Source: an uncultured Eubacteriales bacterium (GTDB lineage: Bacteria > Bacillota > Clostridia > Christensenellales > UBA1242). From it: a stretch of 6,544 bases of DNA. Positions 1 through 5,613 of the stretch are shown here, in pieces; position 1 is the stretch's first letter; the number at the start of each line of letters is the position of its first letter. The DNA lies in the NCBI GenBank assembly GCA_905187655.1, contig CAJJIV010000053.1, positions 1 through 6,544 of the forward strand, in the 5' to 3' direction. The notes below the pieces were generated by a model. That model made no database searches, had not been told where the DNA came from, and saw only the letters and a list, made by a program, of their open reading frames with translations. A program made the position numbers and the translations under genes.

Positions 1-2
1 CT

Positions 3-479
3 GTCTTAACAATTACATTTTCAAGTATATTTATACTGGTATTTACAATAAACAATAGAACTTCCACGCTCCAAACCATTTCTAAAATTACCCCCATGGG
101 AGCAATAAGTATATTGGTTACCAATGCGCAAACGAAGCAAAAAATTGAAAACGCAACCATTTGTATTCTAGAAACACACTCATATTACCAAACAGATAAA
201 AACGGTACTACTGAACTTATATCACTACCTGCCGAACAGGAACAATCTTTACCCATTACAATTAAACAAAAGTGCAAATACTACACAATTATGGTATATA
301 AAAACGGCTTTAACGAACATATAGTATTTGATGTCAAAATTGAACAAAACCAAAATAAAGTCGGATATAGTATTCCGCTTGTCCCAATAATAAACGAAGA
401 AGACAGAATGCCAACAATTTCATACGAGCCTCAGAAGTCTGCAACAATTAATAGACTAATAAGAGAATATAAAAAATAA
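3..479 (+). CDS. 3' part of a membrane-anchored protein with a carboxypeptidase-regulatory-like domain, function unknown
   Basis: The frame is open from the first complete codon at position 3 to a TAA at 477-479, giving 158 visible residues; the start lies left of the window. The ATG at 96 is an unlikely start because no purine-rich ribosome binding site precedes it and coding continues unbroken upstream. Visible residues 1-18 are strongly hydrophobic (VLTITFSSIFILVF), like the end of a membrane anchor. Residues 33-129 look like a small beta-sandwich: a GAISILVTNA strand, then NATICI, a TDKNGTT turn (64-70), LPA (75-77), YYTIMVYKNGF (93-103) and PLVPI (125-129). From memory, this order resembles the carboxypeptidase-regulatory-like domain found in some clostridial envelope and spore-cortex-associated proteins; that assignment is inference. 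The C-terminal tail is polar and basic. The gene is convergent with hpf. No enzymatic motif was seen. Confidence 0.75.
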   Translation, partial: VLTITFSSIFILVFTINNRTSTLQTISKITPMGAISILVTNAQTKQKIENATICILETHSYYQTDKNGTTELISLPAEQEQSLPITIKQKCKYYTIMVYKNGFNEHIVFDVKIEQNQNKVGYSIPLVPIINEEDRMPTISYEPQKSATINRLIREYKK

Positions 480-515
480 AAAAGTAGAAAGCATTAAATT
501 AACTTTCTACTTTTT
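479..515. terminator. Bidirectional intrinsic terminator between convergent genes
   Basis: A perfect 13-bp stem pairs AAAAAGTAGAAAG (479-491) with CTTTCTACTTTTT (503-515) around an 11-nt loop. Read on the plus strand, it ends in five Ts directly after the unknown gene. Read on the minus strand, the A-run at 478-483 becomes a T-run, 35 nt after the hpf stop codon. One hairpin can therefore end both converging transcripts. The stem has few G-C pairs, so its strength depends mostly on length. Confidence 0.85.
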
Positions 516-525
516 ATTAATTAAA

Positions 526-1050
526 CTATTTAGTTTCAATAATACCAATTGTTCCATCTGCCTTTTTATATAACAAACAAACTTTGTTAAGTTTTGCATG
601 TAAAAATACAAAGAAATCATTGCCAACCATGTCCATTTGTGCAAGAGCGTCTTCCTCGGTCATAGGAATAAGTTCATAAGTTTTTCTCTTTGTAATTTTA
701 GGAAGCTCAAATTTTGGCTTTTCATCAAAGTATTCAAACTCACCTGCTTCTGGCTTAATATTTCGTTTTGCCTGAAACTTTTCGCCATATTTAATTATTT
801 GTCTTTCAATTTTAGCCAAACAATTATCTAAGTTTGCATACATATTATCAGATTCAACTTCACTTCTAATAAACATTTTACCACATGTCACATTAAGTTC
901 CATTTTCAGTCTGTCTTTATTGCTAGTGCAAACGACCTTGCTTGTTGCTGGTTTATCAAAAAATCTGTCAAGTTTGCCAACTTTTTTCTCAATTAACCCT
1001 TTAAGTCTTTCACTTGGGGTATAATTCCTTCCAACGATATCAATTTTCAT
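526..1050 (-). CDS. hpf: Long-form ribosome hibernation promoting factor
   Basis: HPF binds the decoding region of the 30S subunit and, in its long form, dimerises to join two 70S ribosomes into inactive 100S particles during stress or stationary phase. Residues 1 to about 95 match the ribosome-binding domain (start MKIDIVGRNY, basic helix region around 85-97). Residues 119-174 match the dimerisation domain, with the signature LIPMTEEDALAQMDMVGNDF then FVF and DGTIGIIETK at the end. The length of 174 residues is usual for long HPF, slightly shorter than many. The ATG is preceded by AGGAG (1060-1064) with a 9-nt spacer. The gene starts 55 nt after the clpC stop and is probably partly co-transcribed with it. 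A promoter candidate lies in the gap. Its transcript should end at the hairpin at 479-515. Confidence 0.96.
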   Translation of the reverse strand: MKIDIVGRNYTPSERLKGLIEKKVGKLDRFFDKPATSKVVCTSNKDRLKMELNVTCGKMFIRSEVESDNMYANLDNCLAKIERQIIKYGEKFQAKRNIKPEAGEFEYFDEKPKFELPKITKRKTYELIPMTEEDALAQMDMVGNDFFVFLHAKLNKVCLLYKKADGTIGIIETK

Positions 1051-1084
1051 AAATTTTTACTCCTCTTGTTTTTGTCTAATAAAT

Positions 1085-1113
1085 ATTATAACTTATTTAA
1101 CTAAATTAGTCCA
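1085..1113 (-). promoter_or_regulatory. Probable sigma-A promoter of hpf
   Basis: On the minus strand, TGGACT (1108-1113, 4 of 6 matches to TTGACA) is followed after exactly 17 nt by a perfect TATAAT (1085-1090). Transcription would start near 1078, giving a leader of about 28 nt that contains the hpf ribosome binding site. The -35 box overlaps the last codons and stop of clpC. AT-rich DNA produces chance TATAAT matches, so support rests on the spacing and the location. No CtsR heptads were seen nearby. Confidence 0.6.
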
Positions 1114-3589
1114 ACGATTTAAAGATAAATTCACCATCTTTATAATCAACTTCAATTTTAGTGTTTTGTTTCAAGTTGCCCATTAAAAGTTCTTCTGCAA
1201 GTTTATCTTCAACTTTTTGCTCAATAACTCTTTTAAGTGGTCTTGCCCCATAAGTAGAACTATAACCTTCTTTAACAAGTCCATCAATAGCCCTTGCATT
1301 AAAACCAACTTGAATGTTTTGCACTTTTAATTTTTTGTTTAAATTTGCAATTAAAAGTGTTGCAATCTGCTTAATTTCTTCTTGTTTAAGTGGCTCAAAA
1401 ACAATAACCTTGTCTACTCTGTTTATAAACTCTGGCTTAAACCTTTCTTTAAGCGCATTCATTAAAAGTTCTTTTACATCAACTGAAGCACTAGCCTGCT
1501 CATTAAAGCCAAGTTTATTTGTATTTTTAGGTAAATCTGCAACACCTACATTAGAAGTCATTATAATAATAGCATTTTTAAAACTAACCGTTCTGCCCTG
1601 GCTATCTGTTAACCTACCCTCATCAAGTACTTGTAACAACAAGTTATATACATCAGTATGTGCTTTTTCAATTTCATCAAAAAGGACTACCGAATATGGT
1701 TTGCGCCGTATCTGTTCAGTTAACTGCCCCCCTTCATCAAAACCAACATATCCTGGAGGCGATCCAATTAATTTAGAAACCGAATGAGATTCCATATATT
1801 CACTCATATCAATTCTTATTACTGAATTTTCATCATCAAACATCGCTTCGGCGAGTGCTTTGGTTAACTCGGTTTTACCAACACCTGTTGGGCCTAAGAA
1901 AATAAACGAGCCAATAGGCCGTTTAGGGTCTTTAAGACCCGCTCTTGCACGTCTTATGGCCTTGCTTACCGATTCAATTGCTTCATTTTGTCCAACAACT
2001 CGCTTGTGCAAAACTTGTTCCAAATTAAGCAACCTTTGCTTTTCACTTTCAGTCAACTTTGTTACTGGCACACCGGTCCAGTTAGAAACAACCTTGGCAA
2101 TTTCACTTGCACCAACAATACCAGTCTGATTACCCTTAGATGCCGTCCAAGCCCCCATTCTTACTTGATAATCACCTCTAAGCTCTTTAAGCTTTTGTTT
2201 ACATTGCTCGGTATAAGCCCAATCTCCAGTTTTTTCCGCTTCCTTCTGTTGCATTTCATACTCTTTAATTTGTTTAGAAATAGACTTAATGTCATCAGGA
2301 AGCATACTTCCTTCAACCCTTGCTTTACTGCACGCCTCATCAATTAAATCAATTGCCTTGTCCGGTAGATATCTATCCATTATATATCTAACAGAAAGAG
2401 ACACCGCTGACTCAATTGCATCATCTTTAATTTTAACACCATGAAAAGCCTCATAAGAATCTCGTATACCTTTTAAAATTTTAATTGTATCTTCTTCTGA
2501 TGGCTCATTTACCATTATTGGCTGAAATCTGCGTTCAAGTGCTTTATCTTTTTCAATAAATTTTCTATATTCCTCGGTGGTGGTTGCACCAATTGTCTGC
2601 ATTTCACCACGAGCCAAATACGGCTTTAATATATCTGCTGGGCTAATTTCATTATCATGCGCCCCTGCTTGTGCAAGAGTATGAATTTCATCAATAAAGA
2701 CAATAATGTTTTTACTTGAAGTTATTTCATTAATTGCATTTTTCAGCCTTTCTTCCATAGAGCCACGATACTTTGTGCCTGCCATCAACGAGCCAATTTC
2801 AAGCGAAAAAACAATTTTATCTTTTAGCAGTTCAGGAACTTCACCTTTTACAATCGCCTGAGCCAGACCTTCAACAATTGCCGACTTACCAACACCTGCT
2901 TCACCAATTAAAACTGGATTATTTTTTGTTTTTCGACATAGTATTTCAATAATCCGATTTGTTTCTTGTTCTCTGCCAATAACAGGATCCATTTTTCCAC
3001 GCCTTGCACGATTAGTTATATCTACACCCATTGTTTTAAGCGACTCTGGCAAAAACTCATTTATATCAGCCTTCTCCCTGTTAATTGTTTGTTTATCTTC
3101 AGCACCTGGCTCACCAGTGGCACTATAACTATCATCTTCTCTTAATTCACCATTAACAATTACATAGCCAACATCATCAATCATAGCATTAATATTAACA
3201 CCAAGATTTCTTAAAATATCACAAGCCATATTAGCTTTATCTGCCAAAATTGCATATAACAAATGTTCAGTGAAAATATAATTACTATTTTGACCATAAG
3301 CAATGCTTTCTGCTGTTTTTAAAATATTTTTAACTTTAGGAGAATAATCAACCGCAACATTGTTGCTAAGCGGTGTTCTATCTCTATAAAGCTCTTTAAC
3401 TTGTTTTTCAAGAATTTTAATATCAATTTTATACTTTTTTAAGACTTTTGCAGCCATACACTTTTCAACAGATGCAACACCCATTAAAAGATGTTCAATT
3501 GCAATATAATTTGAACCAGTAGAAATCGCATAATGCTTTGCATTTGCAATTGCTGACTTTACATTTTCTGCAGGACTTAATCCAAACAT
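1106..3589 (-). CDS. clpC: ClpC, AAA+ unfoldase of the ClpCP protease
   Basis: This cytoplasmic hexameric Clp/Hsp100 ATPase unfolds adaptor-delivered or phosphoarginine-tagged proteins and feeds them to ClpP. The 827 residues hold a double Clp-N domain (about 3-143), AAA1 with Walker A GEAGVGKS (229-236), pore loop KYRG (273-276), Walker B VFIDE (297-301) and LERRF arginine residues (351-355). A short UVR-like coiled-coil middle domain follows (about 428-478). AAA2 has GPTGVGKT (566-573), pore loop GYVG (613-616), Walker B VVLFDE (634-639) and sensor-2 GARPLKR (781-787). An LGF tripeptide (693-695) fits the ClpP-docking loop. Glu32 and Glu108 correspond to the phosphoarginine-binding E32 and E106 of B. 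subtilis ClpC. The middle-domain aromatic may be Trp457. The ATG has a GGGGG ribosome binding site (3598-3602) and starts 15 nt after mcsB. No terminator follows, so transcription probably continues into hpf. Confidence 0.98.
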   Translation of the reverse strand: MFGLSPAENVKSAIANAKHYAISTGSNYIAIEHLLMGVASVEKCMAAKVLKKYKIDIKILEKQVKELYRDRTPLSNNVAVDYSPKVKNILKTAESIAYGQNSNYIFTEHLLYAILADKANMACDILRNLGVNINAMIDDVGYVIVNGELREDDSYSATGEPGAEDKQTINREKADINEFLPESLKTMGVDITNRARRGKMDPVIGREQETNRIIEILCRKTKNNPVLIGEAGVGKSAIVEGLAQAIVKGEVPELLKDKIVFSLEIGSLMAGTKYRGSMEERLKNAINEITSSKNIIVFIDEIHTLAQAGAHDNEISPADILKPYLARGEMQTIGATTTEEYRKFIEKDKALERRFQPIMVNEPSEEDTIKILKGIRDSYEAFHGVKIKDDAIESAVSLSVRYIMDRYLPDKAIDLIDEACSKARVEGSMLPDDIKSISKQIKEYEMQQKEAEKTGDWAYTEQCKQKLKELRGDYQVRMGAWTASKGNQTGIVGASEIAKVVSNWTGVPVTKLTESEKQRLLNLEQVLHKRVVGQNEAIESVSKAIRRARAGLKDPKRPIGSFIFLGPTGVGKTELTKALAEAMFDDENSVIRIDMSEYMESHSVSKLIGSPPGYVGFDEGGQLTEQIRRKPYSVVLFDEIEKAHTDVYNLLLQVLDEGRLTDSQGRTVSFKNAIIIMTSNVGVADLPKNTNKLGFNEQASASVDVKELLMNALKERFKPEFINRVDKVIVFEPLKQEEIKQIATLLIANLNKKLKVQNIQVGFNARAIDGLVKEGYSSTYGARPLKRVIEQKVEDKLAEELLMGNLKQNTKIEVDYKDGEFIFKSLD

Positions 3590-3604
3590 AATAAATTCCC
3601 CCTT

Positions 3605-4618
3605 TTATTTAATTCTAAAGTTCTTTAAATTTTTATATAAGTAGCCAGCTCTAAACTGACCAATCTCTTCATCTGATAAATTCTTGCCACAAAGTTTAAT
3701 TATTGCCGAGTCTGAACAATAATCAATTAGTTTATCAATAAAACTATTATCGGTTAAAACAATTAGACCTAGCGCAATTCCAAGCTTAACTTCACCTGCA
3801 AGCTTCATAAATTCTTCATAGTCAATTGTATAGCAATTTGTTAAAATTCCATAAGCTCTCCACGAAAGGTCGGTCACATATTCCGGATTTGTTTCCAAAA
3901 TTTTCTTTCTCGCAACTTGTTCAAGTTCACATATTCTAGTTACTGCCGAGTTAACCATAGAAATAATTTCACGCTCACTTATTCCAATACTAATTGCATT
4001 ACTCACTTGATACATATACCCAAGCGATGCACTACCTTCCCCAGTTACCCCTCTTACAGTTAAACCCTTAGATTTTACCGCATTAATAATTCCATCAATT
4101 TCTGACTGCAAGGTAAGCGCCGGCAAAAACAACATAACACTTGCCCTAAGCCCAGTACCTACATTAGTTACGCACGATGTTAAATATCCATATTTGTCAC
4201 TGTAAGCAAAATCTAATTTAGAACTAAGCTCATCATCAATTTCATTAATTAAAGAAAAAGCCTTATCTAATTGCATTCCTGGCAAAATGCATTGTTCTCT
4301 TATATGGTCCTCTTCATTTACCATAACGCTAACTTTTTCATCGTTTCTTATTATAACCGCGCCACTTTGTTTATTATTAATTAAGTCTTTACTAATTAGA
4401 TGTTTTCCAAACATAACTTTACTATCAACTTCAGATAACGCACTAATTTTATACACCTTATACTTTCCAAGTGGCATTAACGCTACAGCAACCTTTGAAA
4501 TCAAATCTTCTCGCTTTGCCAAGTCTTTATTTAAGGCAAATGAAATTCCTTTAACATTTCTTGCTACTCTAATTCGGCTTGTAATAACAACATTTTGATA
4601 TAAATCTTGTTCTCTCAA
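3605..4618 (-). CDS. mcsB: McsB, protein-arginine kinase
   Basis: McsB is a phosphagen-kinase-like enzyme that moves phosphate from ATP to protein arginines, marking proteins for ClpCP and inactivating CtsR. The ATP and catalytic signatures are present: SRIRVARN (14-21), NEEDHIR (101-107), TSC-TNVGTGLRASVM around Cys149 (147-162) and RG--GEGS (189-196). By alignment from memory, Arg15, Arg107, Arg158 and Arg189 match the ATP-binding arginines. Two features are odd. The N-terminus is about 14 residues shorter than in B. subtilis McsB, without its usual WM...GP stretch. The RDxxRA phosphoarginine-sensing motif reads IGQFRA (319-324), so its Arg and Asp are replaced. Length is 337 against about 363. 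Translation begins at TTG (4616-4618), overlapping the mcsA TGA by sharing TTGA, with a strong GGAGG upstream; no in-frame ATG precedes the SRIRVARN motif. Confidence 0.96.
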   Translation of the reverse strand: MREQDLYQNVVITSRIRVARNVKGISFALNKDLAKREDLISKVAVALMPLGKYKVYKISALSEVDSKVMFGKHLISKDLINNKQSGAVIIRNDEKVSVMVNEEDHIREQCILPGMQLDKAFSLINEIDDELSSKLDFAYSDKYGYLTSCVTNVGTGLRASVMLFLPALTLQSEIDGIINAVKSKGLTVRGVTGEGSASLGYMYQVSNAISIGISEREIISMVNSAVTRICELEQVARKKILETNPEYVTDLSWRAYGILTNCYTIDYEEFMKLAGEVKLGIALGLIVLTDNSFIDKLIDYCSDSAIIKLCGKNLSDEEIGQFRAGYLYKNLKNFRIK

Positions 4619-5040
4619 TTTTTGTCGCCTCCATTAGAGTACTCTATATTATTCGGGTCCCATGCTCGGTCAATTGCACTTTTTTTTGTGTATTTGTTAA
4701 CGTTTTGGTTAAATATTCGTTCGGGAACCTTTCCAACATTTGAACATTTCCCATGAATAGAAACAACAACTCTTTCTATATCCGCATCAAAATTTTCATA
4801 ACACTTTGCACAACCAACATAATTTGAATTTAAAAATTTCTCCAAACTTGTGCCACAATTTGAACAAACAATTTCTTTGTTATCCTTATTCCAAAAATCG
4901 GAAACATGCGAACTTTCTTCAATTGGCGAAGATATTTTTTGCAAACATTCTAAACACAAGTATGTTTTAATTTTTCCAACCGAACTATCTACCGACCTTT
5001 CACAAACTGCTTCTTTACTATTACATATTGAACAAAGCAT
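4615..5040 (-). CDS. mcsA: McsA, zinc-binding activator of McsB, short form without UVR domain
   Basis: McsA binds and stimulates the McsB arginine kinase and takes part in control of CtsR. Four CxxC pairs make two zinc-binding units: C3/C6 with C29/C32, and C59/C62 with C77/C80. The segment GCAKCYENFD (76-85) and the later SIHGK...GKVPERI (94-109) follow the family pattern closely. B. subtilis McsA is about 185 residues and continues into a UVR coiled coil; this protein stops at 141, with a polar tail (SAIDRAWDPNNIEYSNGGDKN at 121-141) lacking any such helix. The stop overlaps the well-formed mcsB start, so the shortening looks natural and not like a sequencing frameshift. AAGGAGG (5047-5053) lies 6 nt before the ATG. 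It begins 1 nt after the ctsR stop. Confidence 0.92.
   Translation of the reverse strand: MLCSICNSKEAVCERSVDSSVGKIKTYLCLECLQKISSPIEESSHVSDFWNKDNKEIVCSNCGTSLEKFLNSNYVGCAKCYENFDADIERVVVSIHGKCSNVGKVPERIFNQNVNKYTKKSAIDRAWDPNNIEYSNGGDKN
4628..4632 (-). promoter_or_regulatory. Strong ribosome binding site fixing the TTG start of mcsB
   Basis: GGAGG lies 9 nt before the TTG start of mcsB and inside the last codons of mcsA (those for Gly-Gly). Together with the 4-nt TTGA stop/start overlap, it supports the rare start codon and translational coupling of kinase and activator. Confidence 0.85.
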
Positions 5041-5041
5041 T

Positions 5042-5506
5042 TTACGCCTCCTTGTCTTTAAGTAGTTGCATTAAAACACTCTTAAAAATATTTGCTCTTA
5101 TTTTATCTTTAAAAGAGAATGGCATAGAAAGCGCTGTGTCACTGATACTTGCCAAAATAAGCGAGCGTTCTCTACTTGTAAGGAACTTTTCAGTAACCAA
5201 CCGGTTTAAAATTTGGCCCGCCCTTTTTTCAGTCAATTCATCACCAACACTTTCTAAAATAAGACCACTAACAAAACTATCTTCACTTATGGGCACTCTA
5301 GAAATTCTAACGTAACCGCCTCCACCCCTATGACTTTCTTTAATGAAACCACGGTCCATAGTAAATCTGGTGTCAAGAACATAATTTATTTGACTTGGAA
5401 CACAAGAAAAAAACGAAGCAAGTTCGTTTCTGCTTATGTCTATATAAGTTTCATCACCTAGCGATTTTAAAATAAACTGTTCAATAATATCACTAACATT
5501 AGCCAT
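5042..5506 (-). CDS. ctsR: CtsR, heat-sensitive repressor of clp genes
   Basis: CtsR is a dimeric winged-helix repressor of class III heat-shock genes. It binds RGTCAAA direct repeats and is released on heating or through McsB action. Residues 1-70 carry the DNA-binding half: NVSDIIEQFI at the start, CVPSQINYVLDTRFT (35-49) in the recognition region and the wing RGGGGYVRI (60-68), whose glycine loop is the known thermosensor in B. subtilis. Residues 75-154 form the helical C-terminal domain, with LTSRERSLILA (109-119). Starting at the ATG at 5504-5506 gives 154 residues, the same as B. subtilis CtsR, with GGAGG 6 nt upstream. A longer frame from a TTG at 5536 was rejected because that codon lies inside the CtsR operator and has no ribosome binding site. 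First gene of the operon, so autorepression is expected. Confidence 0.97.
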   Translation of the reverse strand: MANVSDIIEQFILKSLGDETYIDISRNELASFFSCVPSQINYVLDTRFTMDRGFIKESHRGGGGYVRISRVPISEDSFVSGLILESVGDELTEKRAGQILNRLVTEKFLTSRERSLILASISDTALSMPFSFKDKIRANIFKSVLMQLLKDKEA

Positions 5507-5512
5507 CACACA

Positions 5513-5517
5513 CCTCC
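5513..5517 (-). promoter_or_regulatory. Ribosome binding site deciding the ctsR start
   Basis: GGAGG is 6 nt upstream of the ATG at 5506. It selects this start over the in-frame TTG 30 nt upstream and gives a protein of the standard family length. Confidence 0.88.
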
Positions 5518-5530
5518 GACATTTGTTTAA

Positions 5531-5547
5531 GGTCAAGAATAGTCAAA
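5531..5547 (+). promoter_or_regulatory. CtsR operator (heptad direct repeat)
   Basis: The plus strand reads GGTCAAG-AAT-AGTCAAA: two heptads matching the CtsR consensus RGTCAAA-N3-RGTCAAA, with only the last base of the first heptad off. It lies between the predicted transcription start (near 5551) and the ctsR ribosome binding site, so bound CtsR would block promoter clearance. This is the only full two-heptad match I noticed, consistent with autoregulation of this operon. Confidence 0.9.
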
Positions 5548-5560
5548 CTTTAATTAAAGT
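5547..5560. repeat. Perfect 14-bp AT-rich palindrome at the ctsR transcription start
   Basis: ACTTTAATTAAAGT is its own reverse complement. It joins the CtsR box (sharing base 5547) to the -10 element (sharing 5558-5560) and spans the expected start site. It may be chance in AT-rich DNA or part of an operator. Confidence 0.5.
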
Positions 5561-5586
5561 ATAAACGGCTGACCTATATTTGTCAA
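5558..5586 (-). promoter_or_regulatory. Sigma-A promoter of the ctsR-mcsA-mcsB-clpC operon
   Basis: On the minus strand a perfect -35 TTGACA (5581-5586) and a -10 TATACT (5558-5563) are separated by exactly 17 nt. Transcription should start near 5551, giving a leader of about 45 nt that begins with the CtsR operator. A near-consensus promoter held down by a repressor is the expected arrangement for a CtsR-controlled operon. Confidence 0.88.
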
Positions 5587-5592
5587 CCGTTT
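5563..5592. repeat. 11-bp inverted repeat around the ctsR -35 box; possible degV terminator or operator
   Basis: AAACGGCTGAC (5563-5573) and GTCAACCGTTT (5582-5592) are inverted copies with one mismatch (a G-T pair), separated by 8 nt. The repeat covers the -35 box and the spacer and touches the -10. On the minus strand it begins about 21 nt after the degV stop and is followed by TTTATACTTT, so in RNA it could form a weak intrinsic terminator. As DNA it could be a binding site for a dimeric regulator; each arm contains a TGAC/GTCA core related to half a CtsR heptad. Which role applies cannot be told from sequence alone. Confidence 0.6.
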
Positions 5593-5613
5593 TTCTTTAA
5601 GTATTTTAATTTT

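Noticed and set aside
637..831. Plus-strand open frame opposite hpf
   Set aside because: Antisense shadow of a clear hpf gene; the Phe/Leu-rich translation simply reflects AT-rich complement sequence.
2161..2343. Small minus-strand open frame inside clpC
   Set aside because: Out-of-frame reading of the ClpC middle-domain coding region, no separate signals.
1314..2347. Plus-strand open frames opposite clpC (1314-1787, 1860-2129, 1988-2347)
   Set aside because: They overlap strongly conserved ClpC coding sequence on the other strand, show no recognisable domain and have no convincing ribosome binding sites.
4287..5315. Plus-strand open frames opposite mcsB, mcsA and ctsR
   Set aside because: Each lies antisense to a well-supported gene, with no family resemblance.
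5507..5536. Longer ctsR starting at TTG 5536
   Set aside because: The codon lies inside the CtsR operator, has no ribosome binding site, and adds residues absent from the family; ATG 5506 has GGAGG at 6 nt and gives the standard 154 residues.
5570..5588. Second CtsR box in the -35 region
   Set aside because: Heptad-like cores (GGTCAGC, TTGTCAA) are present but in inverted orientation and with too many mismatches to be called a tandem CtsR site.
5558..5592. CIRCE (HrcA) operator at the ctsR promoter
   Set aside because: The inverted repeat does not match TTAGCACTC-N9-GAGTGCTAA in sequence or spacing.
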